Shown here: positions 47,834 through 55,850 of the stretch, piece after piece
Numbering within the stretch: the stretch's first letter is position 1
Layout: every line of letters begins with the position of its first letter
Origin: Nocardia nova
GTDB taxonomy: Bacteria; Actinomycetota; Actinomycetes; Mycobacteriales; Mycobacteriaceae
NCBI RefSeq assembly: GCF_002933465.1
Contig: NZ_PSZE01000009.1
Location: 124,001-188,000 of the forward strand
DNA: 64,000 bases
Direction: 5' to 3'
Notes under the pieces: model-generated
The model's input: only the letters and a program-made list of their open reading frames with translations
What the model was told of the DNA's origin: nothing
Database searches by the model: none
Translations under genes and position numbers: made by a program

Positions 47834-48551
47834 CCGACACCGCCGGCTTGGTGAAGTACAGGGCGACGCTCTTGCCGATCACCGGGTCCAGGGCCGATTC
47901 GGCGACACGGGTCAGCCACGGCCGTTTCATCATGTCCCACACCAGCATCCGGTGATACAGCCGCACCGGCCGGGCATCGGGCTTGTCCACGCCGACCAGG
48001 CATTTCAGCCACCAGTACGGGGCGTGCAGGGCGTGCGCGTGCTCGCTGTGGATGAATCGCATACCGCGCGCGGCCACCTTGCCGCGCAATTCGTCGGCGC
48101 GGTAGATGCGCACATGGCCGCCCTCGTTGGCGTGGTATTCGTCGGAGAGTAGCCAGCAGATCCGCTCGGGCAGCCAGCGCGGCACCGTGATCGCCAGGGC
48201 CCCACCGGGTTTGAGAATGCGCACCAGTTCCGTGATGGCGCCGTCGTCGGCCGGGACGTGCTCGAGGATCTCCGAGGCGATGACCACGTCGAATTCGCCG
48301 TCCTCGAAGGGCATGGCCAGCGCGTCGCCCTGGACCGTCTCGGCCTGCGCGTAGTCGGGGGCCTCCCCGGCCTCGACCAGCGCACCGAACATGACCTTTA
48401 CATCGGCGAGATCGTCGGCGTTCTGGTCGAAGGCGACGATATCGGCGCCGCGCCGGTAGGCCTCGAAGGAATGACGACCCTGTCCGCATCCCACGTCGAT
48501 GACCCGGAGGCCCGGCCCGATTCCCAAGCGGTCGAAATCGACGGTCAGCAT
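47820..48551 (-). CDS. Class I SAM-dependent methyltransferase
   Basis: The 243 residues have the motif VIDVGCGQGRHSFEAYRRGA, FDVVIASEILEHVPADDGAI and LKPGGALAITVPRWLPERI. The C-terminal half (HALHAPYWWLKCLVGV) is rich in aromatics, possibly contacting membrane or acyl groups. It overlaps the GT gene by 7 nt and the toroid gene by 14 nt, showing a compact operon. Confidence 0.85.
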   Translation of the reverse strand: MLTVDFDRLGIGPGLRVIDVGCGQGRHSFEAYRRGADIVAFDQNADDLADVKVMFGALVEAGEAPDYAQAETVQGDALAMPFEDGEFDVVIASEILEHVPADDGAITELVRILKPGGALAITVPRWLPERICWLLSDEYHANEGGHVRIYRADELRGKVAARGMRFIHSEHAHALHAPYWWLKCLVGVDKPDARPVRLYHRMLVWDMMKRPWLTRVAESALDPVIGKSVALYFTKPAVSGARR

Positions 48552-49804
48552 ACGTTCGCCTCCTGTGTATCGGCGGTCAGGTCGGTGCCCTGGCGGCGGG
48601 CGACGGCGCGTTCGTACACCGAAACGGTTTGGGCTGCCACGGCTTCCCAGCTGAAGACGGTGAGTGCGCGGTGGCGCCCGGCGGCGCCGAGGTCGTCGAT
48701 GCGCCGCGGATTGTCGAGCAATTTTCCGATGACGGCGGTCAGTTCGTCCACATTGCCCGGCTCGACCAGTTCGGCACAGTCGGCCGCCACCTCCGGCAGC
48801 GCTCCTGCCCGGCTGGCGACCAGGGCGGTGCCGCTGGCCAGCGCCTCCACGGCGGGCAGCGAGAAGCCCTCGTACATGGAGGGGATGCAGGAGATCTGCG
48901 CCGAGGCCAGCAGTTCGGCCAGCGCCTCGTCGGACAGGCCGCTCGACACCGTGACGATATCGGAGAGGCCCAATTCGGCGATCAGCTTCTCGGTGGGGCC
49001 GTTCGGTTCCAGCTTGGCCACCAGCTGTAATTCGACATCGTGGGTGAGCCGCAGCCGTGCGAGCGCCTGCAGCAGGTGAGAGATGCCCTTGAGCGGTTTG
49101 TCGGCGCTGGCCACGGCCACGATCCGGCCCGGTACGCGACGCTCGCGGGGCCGGAACAGTTCGGTGTCGACGCCGAGCGGGACCACCCGCAACTGGGAGG
49201 CGTCGACGCCGAAGTCGTCGGCGATATCGGCGGCCGAGGTCGAGGAGACGGTGATCAGATCCGGGATCAGCCGGGCGACGCGCTGCTGCATGCCGAGGAA
49301 CCCGTACCAGCGGTGGACGAACGCCTTGCGCCGCCACGGCGCGGCCGCCAGATCGACGGCCCGGTCGCGGGTGATCGGGTGGTGGATCGTCGCTACCAGC
49401 GGCACCCGGCGGGCGATGTCGAGCAGTCCCGAACCGAGGCACTGGTTGTCGTGCACCACATCGAAATCCGCCGCGCGCGAACGCAACAGCCGCGCCGCCC
49501 GCAGGCTGAACGTGCGCGGCTCCGGAAAGCCCGCCGTCCACATCGTGCCCAGTTCCAGCAGGTCGATGCGGTCCCGGATCTCCCCGGGCCGCGGCGTGCG
49601 GAACGGATCGGAATCGCGGTACAGATCCAGGCTCGGCACCTCGGTCAGCTTTACTCGGGCGTCGAGCAGTTCCGGGTAGGGCTGACCGGAGAACACCTCG
49701 ACCTCATGGCCCAGTTCGGCCAGGCCGTGACTCAACTTCCGGACATACACCCCCTGCCCGCCACAGTGGGTCTTGCTGCGGTAGGACAGCAGGGCGATAC
49801 GCAC
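48545..49804 (-). CDS. GT4-family glycosyltransferase
   Basis: The 419 residues show the GT-B fold: an N-terminal half with GGQGVYVRKLSHGLAELGHEV and a C-terminal half with VPLGVDTELFRP, ADKPLKGISHLLQAL and the donor-binding PSMYEGFSLPAVEALASGT. The acceptor is not evident. It is the first gene of a three-gene operon with a methyltransferase and toroid protein, so the product may be a methylated glycan or glycolipid. GTG start with AGGAAGTG upstream. Confidence 0.88.
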   Translation of the reverse strand: MRIALLSYRSKTHCGGQGVYVRKLSHGLAELGHEVEVFSGQPYPELLDARVKLTEVPSLDLYRDSDPFRTPRPGEIRDRIDLLELGTMWTAGFPEPRTFSLRAARLLRSRAADFDVVHDNQCLGSGLLDIARRVPLVATIHHPITRDRAVDLAAAPWRRKAFVHRWYGFLGMQQRVARLIPDLITVSSTSAADIADDFGVDASQLRVVPLGVDTELFRPRERRVPGRIVAVASADKPLKGISHLLQALARLRLTHDVELQLVAKLEPNGPTEKLIAELGLSDIVTVSSGLSDEALAELLASAQISCIPSMYEGFSLPAVEALASGTALVASRAGALPEVAADCAELVEPGNVDELTAVIGKLLDNPRRIDDLGAAGRHRALTVFSWEAVAAQTVSVYERAVARRQGTDLTADTQEANVC

Positions 49805-49849
49805 GTCTTCGGCTCACTTCCTGTTCAGGCGCCAGGTCGCGGTGGTGGT

Positions 49850-50710
49850 TCAGGCGCTCGCGCGCAGGGGCGCGAGCTTGCCGGCCAGGCGGTCGAGATA
49901 GGCCAGCACCTCGGCTTCGGACTTGTCCGGCAGTCCGTACAGTACGTCGGTCACCCCGGCGGCGCGCCATTCGGTGAGCCGCTGCGTGTCGGGTTTGCCG
50001 TCGAGGGCGACCACCCGCGGGGTGTCCTCGCGACCGGCCTCCTGCCACACCTTGGTCAGCAGCCGCAGGCGTTCCAGCAGCGTGTGGGTCTCGTACGGGG
50101 TGGTGATCCAGCCGTCGGCCGAGCGCGCGATCCAGCGGAAACCCTGTTCGGTGCCCGCGGTGCCGATCAGCACTGGCACCTTGGCCTGCACCGGCTTCGG
50201 CCACGCCCAGCTGGGGCCGAACTTCACGAAGTCGCCGTCGTAGCTCGCCTCTTCCTCGGTCCACAGCGCGCGCATGGCCTCGAGGTACTCGCGCAGCACC
50301 GTGCGGCGCTTGCTGCCCGGCACGCCGTGGTCGGCGAGTTCGTCGGTGTTCCAGCCGAATCCGGCGCCGACACTTACCCGGCCGCCGGACAGATGGTCCA
50401 GGGTCGCGATGGTCTTGGCGAGTGTGATGGGGTCGTGTTCGGTGGGAAGCGCCACCGCCGTGGACAATTCGATGCGTTCGGTGACCGCCGCCGCGGTGGC
50501 CAGCGCCACCCACGGGTCCAGGGTGCGCATGTACCGGTCGTCGGGCAGGCTCTCGTCACCGGTCAGCGGATGTGCCGCCTCCCGCTTGATCGGGATGTGG
50601 GTGTGCTCGGGCACGAAGAACGACTCGAAGCCGCGCTCCTCGGCGGCCTTGGCCGCGACCGCGGGGCGGATGCCGCGGTCGCTGGTGAACAGGACGATGC
50701 CGAAGCGCAT
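49850..50710 (-). CDS. LLM-class F420-dependent oxidoreductase
   Basis: The 286 residues follow the luciferase-like fold: MRFGIVLFTSDRGIRPAVAA, FESFFVPEHTHIPIK, and VSVGAGFGWNTDELADHG, the TIGR03619-like signature of F420 enzymes. The cofactor is probably F420, common in this order. AGGAA precedes the ATG. It is the last gene of the HIBADH-CMD-FAD-LLM operon. Confidence 0.85.
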   Translation of the reverse strand: MRFGIVLFTSDRGIRPAVAAKAAEERGFESFFVPEHTHIPIKREAAHPLTGDESLPDDRYMRTLDPWVALATAAAVTERIELSTAVALPTEHDPITLAKTIATLDHLSGGRVSVGAGFGWNTDELADHGVPGSKRRTVLREYLEAMRALWTEEEASYDGDFVKFGPSWAWPKPVQAKVPVLIGTAGTEQGFRWIARSADGWITTPYETHTLLERLRLLTKVWQEAGREDTPRVVALDGKPDTQRLTEWRAAGVTDVLYGLPDKSEAEVLAYLDRLAGKLAPLRASA

Positions 50711-50736
50711 GGTGTTCCTTTCGGTTCGGTCCGACA

Positions 50737-52221
50737 TCAGCTCGATGCCGGACCGTCGTTGGCGGCGGCGCGGCCCGCGCGGCGACCGTAGAAGCTGCCG
50801 TCGCCGAGGGAGGTGCCGCTGGCATAGCCGCCCGCGCAGACGCCGGAGGTGCAGCGGCCGGCGGCGTACAGGCCGGGGATCGGCTCGCCCGTGACGTGGA
50901 TGACCCGGGAATCCAGATCGGTGCGCAGACCGCCGAGGGTGAATCCGGCGGTGAAATTGCGCATATCGAACCCGGCCACCGGGGTGCCGATCGGCTTCAC
51001 CCACTCCGGCTTCTTGCCGAGCAGCGGATCGGAGCCGGATTCGGCGTGCCGGTTGTAGACCTCGACGGTGGCCTGCAGTGAGCCCGCGGGCAGGCCGATA
51101 TCGCTTTCGAGTTCCTCGATCGTTTCCGCCGCCCAGGTCGGGGGCTGGCGGAAGAAGGGGCTGCTGGTCTCGGTCTTCAGCGCTTCCTCGAGCGCGGCCT
51201 CGTCGATGATCAAGTAGGCCTGGTTGTCCTGTTGGATCAGCGTCGCCTGGCCGATCCGGCCCGGATAAGTGTCCTCGGCGATGTAGCGCTGACCGCGGCC
51301 GTTGACCAGAATGCCGCGCACCATCATCTGCGGATCGCCGAAGAAGGCGACCTCGGTGGCGTCCATATGTGCCAGTTCGGCGCCGAGTGCCTGGGCGACC
51401 CGGATACCGATGCCGTCGTGTTCCTCGATCGCGGCGGCGGGCCGGCCGATGAGTCGCGGTGCGTAGCTCTCGATCATCCGCTGCTCGTAGGCGAAGCTGC
51501 CGGTGGCCAGTACCACGCCGCGGCGGGCGCGGACGGTGATCTCCTTGCCGTAGCGCTTGGCCACCACGCCGACGACGCGATTGTCGGCCGCGACCACGAG
51601 CCGCTGGATCCGGATGTCGTATTCGGCTCGCACACCGAGGGATTCGGCGGTGTCGGTGAGCGGCTTCATCAGCATGTAACCGCCGCCCTGCTCGCCGATG
51701 CGCTTGTTCTGCATCTGCGGCAGATGGCCGCGCGGGGCGGGGGTGGCGATATCTTTGAACGGAGCGGCGTTCTCACCGCCGGAATACATCAGGCCCTCGT
51801 CGTGCGGGGGTTCCCAGCCCGGCTCGCCCCAAAATTCCTCTTTGAACGGAACACCCTGGGCGACGAGCCAATTGAAGTGCTCGACGCTGCCCTGGCAGTA
51901 GTCGTGGATCTTGGCCTCATCCACGCCGGGCCCGAGGGCGGCCAGCATGAACTTCTCCATGTTCTCCGGGGTGTCGTCGAAACCGAGCGCCTTCTGCAGC
52001 GGAGTGCCGCCACCCAGATAGATGAATCCGCCCGACAGGGAGGCCGCACCGCCCCAGCCGCCGGTGCGCTCCAGCACCAGCACGTCGGCGCCGGCCCGGG
52101 CGGCCTCGATCGCGGCGGCGACACCGGCGATGCCGTATCCGGCGATCACCACGTCGGCCTCGTAGTCCCAGTCGGTGATATCGGCGGCGGGCTGGGGTCG
52201 CACACCCAGGGTGTCGGACAT
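50737..52221 (-). CDS. FAD-dependent dehydrogenase, KstD / fumarate-reductase-like family
   Basis: The 494 residues have VVIAGYGIAGVAAAIEAARA and the adjoining LERTGGWGGAASLSGGFIYL, then the C-terminal LYAAGRCTSGVCAGGYASG for FAD. This is the 3-ketosteroid-dehydrogenase / fumarate reductase flavoprotein superfamily. Whether it desaturates a steroid ring cannot be told from sequence. It follows the CMD gene after 14 bp. Position in a KstR-linked operon favours a steroid-like substrate. Confidence 0.8.
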   Translation of the reverse strand: MSDTLGVRPQPAADITDWDYEADVVIAGYGIAGVAAAIEAARAGADVLVLERTGGWGGAASLSGGFIYLGGGTPLQKALGFDDTPENMEKFMLAALGPGVDEAKIHDYCQGSVEHFNWLVAQGVPFKEEFWGEPGWEPPHDEGLMYSGGENAAPFKDIATPAPRGHLPQMQNKRIGEQGGGYMLMKPLTDTAESLGVRAEYDIRIQRLVVAADNRVVGVVAKRYGKEITVRARRGVVLATGSFAYEQRMIESYAPRLIGRPAAAIEEHDGIGIRVAQALGAELAHMDATEVAFFGDPQMMVRGILVNGRGQRYIAEDTYPGRIGQATLIQQDNQAYLIIDEAALEEALKTETSSPFFRQPPTWAAETIEELESDIGLPAGSLQATVEVYNRHAESGSDPLLGKKPEWVKPIGTPVAGFDMRNFTAGFTLGGLRTDLDSRVIHVTGEPIPGLYAAGRCTSGVCAGGYASGTSLGDGSFYGRRAGRAAANDGPASS

Positions 52222-52235
52222 GGTGGGTTCGTTCC

Positions 52236-52694
52236 TCACTTCTCGGCAGATTCGGCGGCGCGCTCGGCGGCGTTCTTTTCGGCGGCCTTTTTCTCGGCGG
52301 CCTTTTTCTCGGTGGCCTTTTTCTCGGTGGCCACGACTTTGCCGACGACGCTGTCGAGTTTCGTCCCGGCGGCCCAGCCGGTGTAGTGGCACAGGAAGAT
52401 CGCGATCTCGCGCAACTGTTCCTCGGTCAGTTCACCGTTGCGCAGGGCCGCGCTGACCTGGATCTCCGTGACGTCGAGGTGGCCCTGTGCGGTGAGCGCA
52501 CCGAGCAGCAGCAGGCGACGATCGCGCACGGACAGTTCCGGGCGGCTCCAGATGTCGGCGAACAGATGGTCCGCCGTCACGGCGAAGTGCGCGCCGGGTC
52601 CGTCGGACATCTCCCAGCCGTAGACCTCGCCCATCTTGGCCACCCCGCGCGCGCGACGCTGCTCGGGCGTGAGGCCGTCGGTTTCAGCGCTCAT
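52236..52694 (-). CDS. Carboxymuconolactone decarboxylase-family protein with Lys/Ala-rich tail
   Basis: Residues 1 to about 120 are a CMD domain (LSVRDRRLLLLGALTAQGHL, RNGELTEEQLREIAIFLCHY). It has one Cys-His (FLCHY) rather than the CxxC of AhpD-like members, so it is not clearly a peroxidase. The last 30 residues are five-residue repeats (TEKKA/AEKKA) coded by 15-bp units, a charged helical tail. It overlaps the HIBADH stop by 4 nt. Confidence 0.8.
   Translation of the reverse strand: MSAETDGLTPEQRRARGVAKMGEVYGWEMSDGPGAHFAVTADHLFADIWSRPELSVRDRRLLLLGALTAQGHLDVTEIQVSAALRNGELTEEQLREIAIFLCHYTGWAAGTKLDSVVGKVVATEKKATEKKAAEKKAAEKNAAERAAESAEK
52269..52333. repeat. 15-bp tandem repeats in the CMD gene tail
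   Basis: GGCCTTTTTCTCGG recurs every 15 bp (52284, 52299, 52314), giving E-K-K-A-[AT] units on the minus strand. The array keeps frame, so unit number could vary without disrupting the protein. Confidence 0.75.
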
Positions 52695-53611
52695 TGCTCT
52701 CCTCGGAAGTGTCGGTGGCGGTCCGCGGCCCGGGAGATATCGCCGGGCCCGACGCCGAGCCCGTCGCCGAGTCCGCGCAAAGCCATTCGGGCGAAGGGCA
52801 ATTCGACTCCCAGCCGCTCACCCAGCGCCAGTGCCAGCGACAGATCCTTCTCCCCGAGATCGCGGGTGTGGGTGAAAATCGAATGCCAGAAGTCGTCCAC
52901 CGCGACCGGCGCGGTGGTGTCGCGCAGCATGATCGCGCCCGCCCCGCCGGTGATGGCATCCGAATGCCGAACCACCTTGCCCAGATCGACGATGTTCAGA
53001 CCGGCCGCCTCGGCCAGTCGCTGTGCTTCCGCGGTCGCCGTGAACGAGACGAAATGCAGCAGGTTGCGCGCCAGCTTCATCCGGGTGCCGGCGCCGACCT
53101 CGCCCGCGTGCACCACCAGTTCGGCCCAGTAGCCGAACGGTTCGCGCACCTTCTCGAAGGCGGCCTCGCTGCCGCCCACCATGACCGCGAGCGACCCCTT
53201 CTTGGCCCCCGCGCCGCCACCGCTGACCGGGGCGTCGACGAAGTCCACCTCGTGTTCGGCGCAGATGCCGGCGAGTTCGACGGCGGTCCGGTCGCTGATG
53301 GTCGAATGCACGGCGATCACCGTGCCGGGCCGCGCGGTGCTCAGCAGTCCGTCCGGACCGGTCACCACGGATCGGACCTGCTCGTCGTTGAGGACGACCA
53401 CCGAGATCACCTCGGCGCGCTCGGCGACCTCGGCCGCCGTCTTCGCCGGCTCGGCGCCGCCGTCGACGAATGGCTGCACGGCCTCGGGCCGGGTATCGCA
53501 GACGACGAGGCCGCCGGGGCGCTTCAGCAGCCGCTCGGCCATCGGCGCACCCATATTGCCGAGGCCGATGAAGCCCGCAGCGCTGGCGCTGTCGTTCGTG
53601 GACCCGCTCAT
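52691..53611 (-). CDS. 3-hydroxyisobutyrate dehydrogenase-family NAD(P) oxidoreductase
   Basis: The 306 residues have AGFIGLGNMGAPMAERLL at the N-terminus, the substrate motif VDAPVSGGGAGAKKGSLAVM near 120, and the catalytic Lys in GAGTRMKLARNLLHFVS near 172. The family oxidises beta-hydroxy acids. It is the first gene of the four-gene minus-strand operon; a KstR-like box lies about 65 bp upstream. Confidence 0.85.
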   Translation of the reverse strand: MSGSTNDSASAAGFIGLGNMGAPMAERLLKRPGGLVVCDTRPEAVQPFVDGGAEPAKTAAEVAERAEVISVVVLNDEQVRSVVTGPDGLLSTARPGTVIAVHSTISDRTAVELAGICAEHEVDFVDAPVSGGGAGAKKGSLAVMVGGSEAAFEKVREPFGYWAELVVHAGEVGAGTRMKLARNLLHFVSFTATAEAQRLAEAAGLNIVDLGKVVRHSDAITGGAGAIMLRDTTAPVAVDDFWHSIFTHTRDLGEKDLSLALALGERLGVELPFARMALRGLGDGLGVGPGDISRAADRHRHFRGEQ

Positions 53612-53675
53612 GGGTGCCTTTCGACGCTGTCTGGACACGTGTACGGAACTATAGGTTCGACTCTGATCTTGGCGC

Positions 53676-53689
53676 AAGAACTTGTTTCA
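53676..53689. promoter_or_regulatory. KstR-like box (7 of 8)
   Basis: AAGAACTTGTTTCA matches TnnAACnnGTTnnA except the first base. It lies about 65 bp upstream of the HIBADH-family gene and 320 bp before the divergent NTF2-like gene. Confidence 0.55.
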
Positions 53690-53829
53690 ATTCTGCGGTT
53701 GTGTCAAGGCGCGCGGAACCGGCGCCTACCACCGCGGGGGCGGTCGGCGGCGCCGTGGTTCAACGTCCGCTTCTTCGTAGCAAAAATGGCCGATCCATTG
53801 TCGGACTCCGATTGCGGTGGTACCGTCCA

Positions 53830-53851
53830 GACACATGTCCAGCGATGTGTC
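53830..53851. promoter_or_regulatory. Inverted repeat GACACAT-8-ATGTGTC
   Basis: A perfect 7-bp inverted repeat with an 8-bp spacer. Its left end, GACACATGTC, also matches the palindrome at the tetR start (45894-45903) in 9 of 10 positions. Confidence 0.5.
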
Positions 53852-54009
53852 TTTCGCGCCTGTTCGCGAGGGATATCTCGGCCTGAACTCGTTCTCGAAA
53901 ATGGGCTGACGGACCACGACGTTCGCGGCCGCCACAGCCCGGTGACCGCCCGGATCAGGCCGCGCCGGATATCGGCGCCGGCCCTCGACAGAATGTGAAG
54001 GAAGCTGCG

Positions 54010-54558
54010 ATGTCCGGATTTTCCCGGGACGAACTCGACGAGATGGTCCGCCGCTGGGTGGTCGAGAACGAACGCTGCGAGGCGGCAGGCGACTGGCGGC
54101 CGCTGGCCGAGATGTACACCGAGGACGCCACCTACGGCTGGAACTACGGACCGACCCAGGAGTTCATGGCGGTGGGCCGCGACGAGATTCGCGAACTGGC
54201 ACTGGGGCAGGAGATGGACGGCCTCGAGGGCTGGACCTACCCGTACCAGGAATTCGTTGTCGACGAGCGCAGCGGCAACGTGATCGGCTTGTGGAAACAG
54301 GTCAACGAGAACACCCGCCCCGACGGCCGCCACTACAGCCCGGAGGGCATCGGCGGCAGCTGGTTCCGCTACGGCGGCAACTTCCAATGGTCCTGGCAGC
54401 GTGACTTTTTCGACTTCGGCAACGTCTCCGCGCTGTTCGTGGAGATGATCACCGCGAACGCGCTGTCGGAGGGGATGCAGAAGCGGATCGAGCGCTCGGG
54501 CGCGGGACCGCTGCCGGGCTGGTACAAGATCGGCGAGTCGCCGGTCCCGCTGTGGTGA
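54010..54558 (+). CDS. NTF2-like protein
   Basis: The 182 residues have an SnoaL/NTF2-like core: RWVVENERCEAAGDWRPLAE, MYTEDATYGWNYGP, and YQEFVVDERSGNVIGLWKQV. AAGGAAG lies 6 nt before the ATG at 54010, which is preferred to the GTG at 53995. The C-terminal 50 residues (FFDFGNVSALFVEMI onward) extend beyond the usual fold. It is first in an operon with an unknown protein and a FadD19-like ligase. Confidence 0.8.
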   Translation: MSGFSRDELDEMVRRWVVENERCEAAGDWRPLAEMYTEDATYGWNYGPTQEFMAVGRDEIRELALGQEMDGLEGWTYPYQEFVVDERSGNVIGLWKQVNENTRPDGRHYSPEGIGGSWFRYGGNFQWSWQRDFFDFGNVSALFVEMITANALSEGMQKRIERSGAGPLPGWYKIGESPVPLW

Positions 54559-55805
54559 GCGCGATGCCCGCGAGTCGCTTCGCCACACTCAGCCGGGAGC
54601 AGCTGGCGGCGCTGGTGCCCGAACTGCTGCTGTGCGGGCATCTCATCGATCGCTCGGGAATGGCGCATTCGATCGGCGCCTTCGGGCGCGACGGGATGGC
54701 CGAGGTGGCGATCGAGGAATGGCGGCTGGCCAGCCCGATCTACACCCGCCGGATGCGCGCGGCCCTCGATATCCCGGGCGACGGCGTGGTCACGATATTC
54801 AAAGGGCTGCAACTGGATATCGGCGCGCCGCCGCAGTTCATGGACTTCCGGTTCCGGGTCGACGACGACCACAACGGCGAGTTCTGGCTCGACCACTGCG
54901 GTGCGCTCGCCGACGTCGAGCCGATGGGTGAGGACTACGTGGTGGCCATGTGCCACACCATCGAGGACCCCACCTTCGACGCGACCGCGCTGGCCACCAA
55001 TCCGCATGCGCAGGTGCGCCCGATCCACCGGCCGCCCCGGCAGCCCGCCGATCGAGTGCCGGTGTGCGCGTGGACGGTTCGCATCGATCCGGCCAACGAA
55101 CCGCCCGCGGTGCCGCGCAATGCGGCGCGCATGGCCGAATTCGCCGCTGTCGACATCGAATTGGCGCCGATCGAATCCGGTGGTCCGGGCCGGTCCGACT
55201 ACCGCGGGCCGCTGCTGAGCGATATCGACTTCGCGGAATTCTCGCATTCGGCGCTGGTCCGGATGGCCGACGAGGTGTGCCTGCAGCAGCATCTGCTGAA
55301 CCTCGGATTCCTGATCGCGGTCGGCGAGCGCGCGAACGCGGAGACCACGGCCGCCATCGCGCGCAAACAGTTCACCGGGATCGCCGGGCTCACCTCCGAA
55401 CGCCTGCGCGCGGTACTGGGACTCGGTACCGGCTTCGGGGATCTGGCGCAGGTCCTGCGGCTGCATCCGGCGTGGAATCCGCTGCCCTATGTCGACATGC
55501 AGGTCGACGCCTATCACGATTCCGCGATCCTGCGCATCGCGCGCGACAGTCCCGGTGTGCGCGACGGCGGCTGGCCGGCCGCCGTCGACGCCGAACATCT
55601 GGAGCCGCTGGCGGCCATGGCGCGCGGGGTGAATCCGCGATTCGACGTGCACGCCCGCGACGGCGACGAGCGCGAGCTCGTCGTCGAGATCACCACTGCC
55701 GCAACGCCTTTCCGGGAGTCGCCGGAGGTGGCGATCACTCGGTTCAGCACCGGGGCGCAGTTCCAGTTCGCGCCCCGGCAGTCGCTGCCGCTGACGGTCG
55801 TCTGA
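54555..55805 (+). CDS. Conserved protein of unknown function in the KstR-linked operon
   Basis: The 416 residues have no signal or membrane segment. They contain a candidate metal or catalytic region (EFWLDHCGALADVEPM, YVVAMCHTIEDPTFD, VRPIHRPPR) and a C-terminal region with LDIPGD- and VITIF-like beta elements. The GTG at 54555 overlaps the preceding stop by 4 nt; an ATG at 54564 is the alternative. I do not recognise the family. Its conserved place between an NTF2-like protein and an acyl-CoA ligase suggests an enzyme of the same pathway. Confidence 0.65.
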   Translation: MSAMPASRFATLSREQLAALVPELLLCGHLIDRSGMAHSIGAFGRDGMAEVAIEEWRLASPIYTRRMRAALDIPGDGVVTIFKGLQLDIGAPPQFMDFRFRVDDDHNGEFWLDHCGALADVEPMGEDYVVAMCHTIEDPTFDATALATNPHAQVRPIHRPPRQPADRVPVCAWTVRIDPANEPPAVPRNAARMAEFAAVDIELAPIESGGPGRSDYRGPLLSDIDFAEFSHSALVRMADEVCLQQHLLNLGFLIAVGERANAETTAAIARKQFTGIAGLTSERLRAVLGLGTGFGDLAQVLRLHPAWNPLPYVDMQVDAYHDSAILRIARDSPGVRDGGWPAAVDAEHLEPLAAMARGVNPRFDVHARDGDERELVVEITTAATPFRESPEVAITRFSTGAQFQFAPRQSLPLTVV

Positions 55806-55850
55806 CCGCCCTCAGTCCCGAACCGCCGCTACCGACGAGAGATCTCAGAT

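Larger units (their letters stand above)
53612..54009. other. Divergent promoter region, 398 bp, no gene
   Basis: It separates two operons. It contains two GACACGTGTC-like palindromes (53634-53643, 53830-53839), a KstR-like box (53676-53689) and an inverted repeat GACACAT/ATGTGTC (53830-53851). No frame looks coding. Confidence 0.75.
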
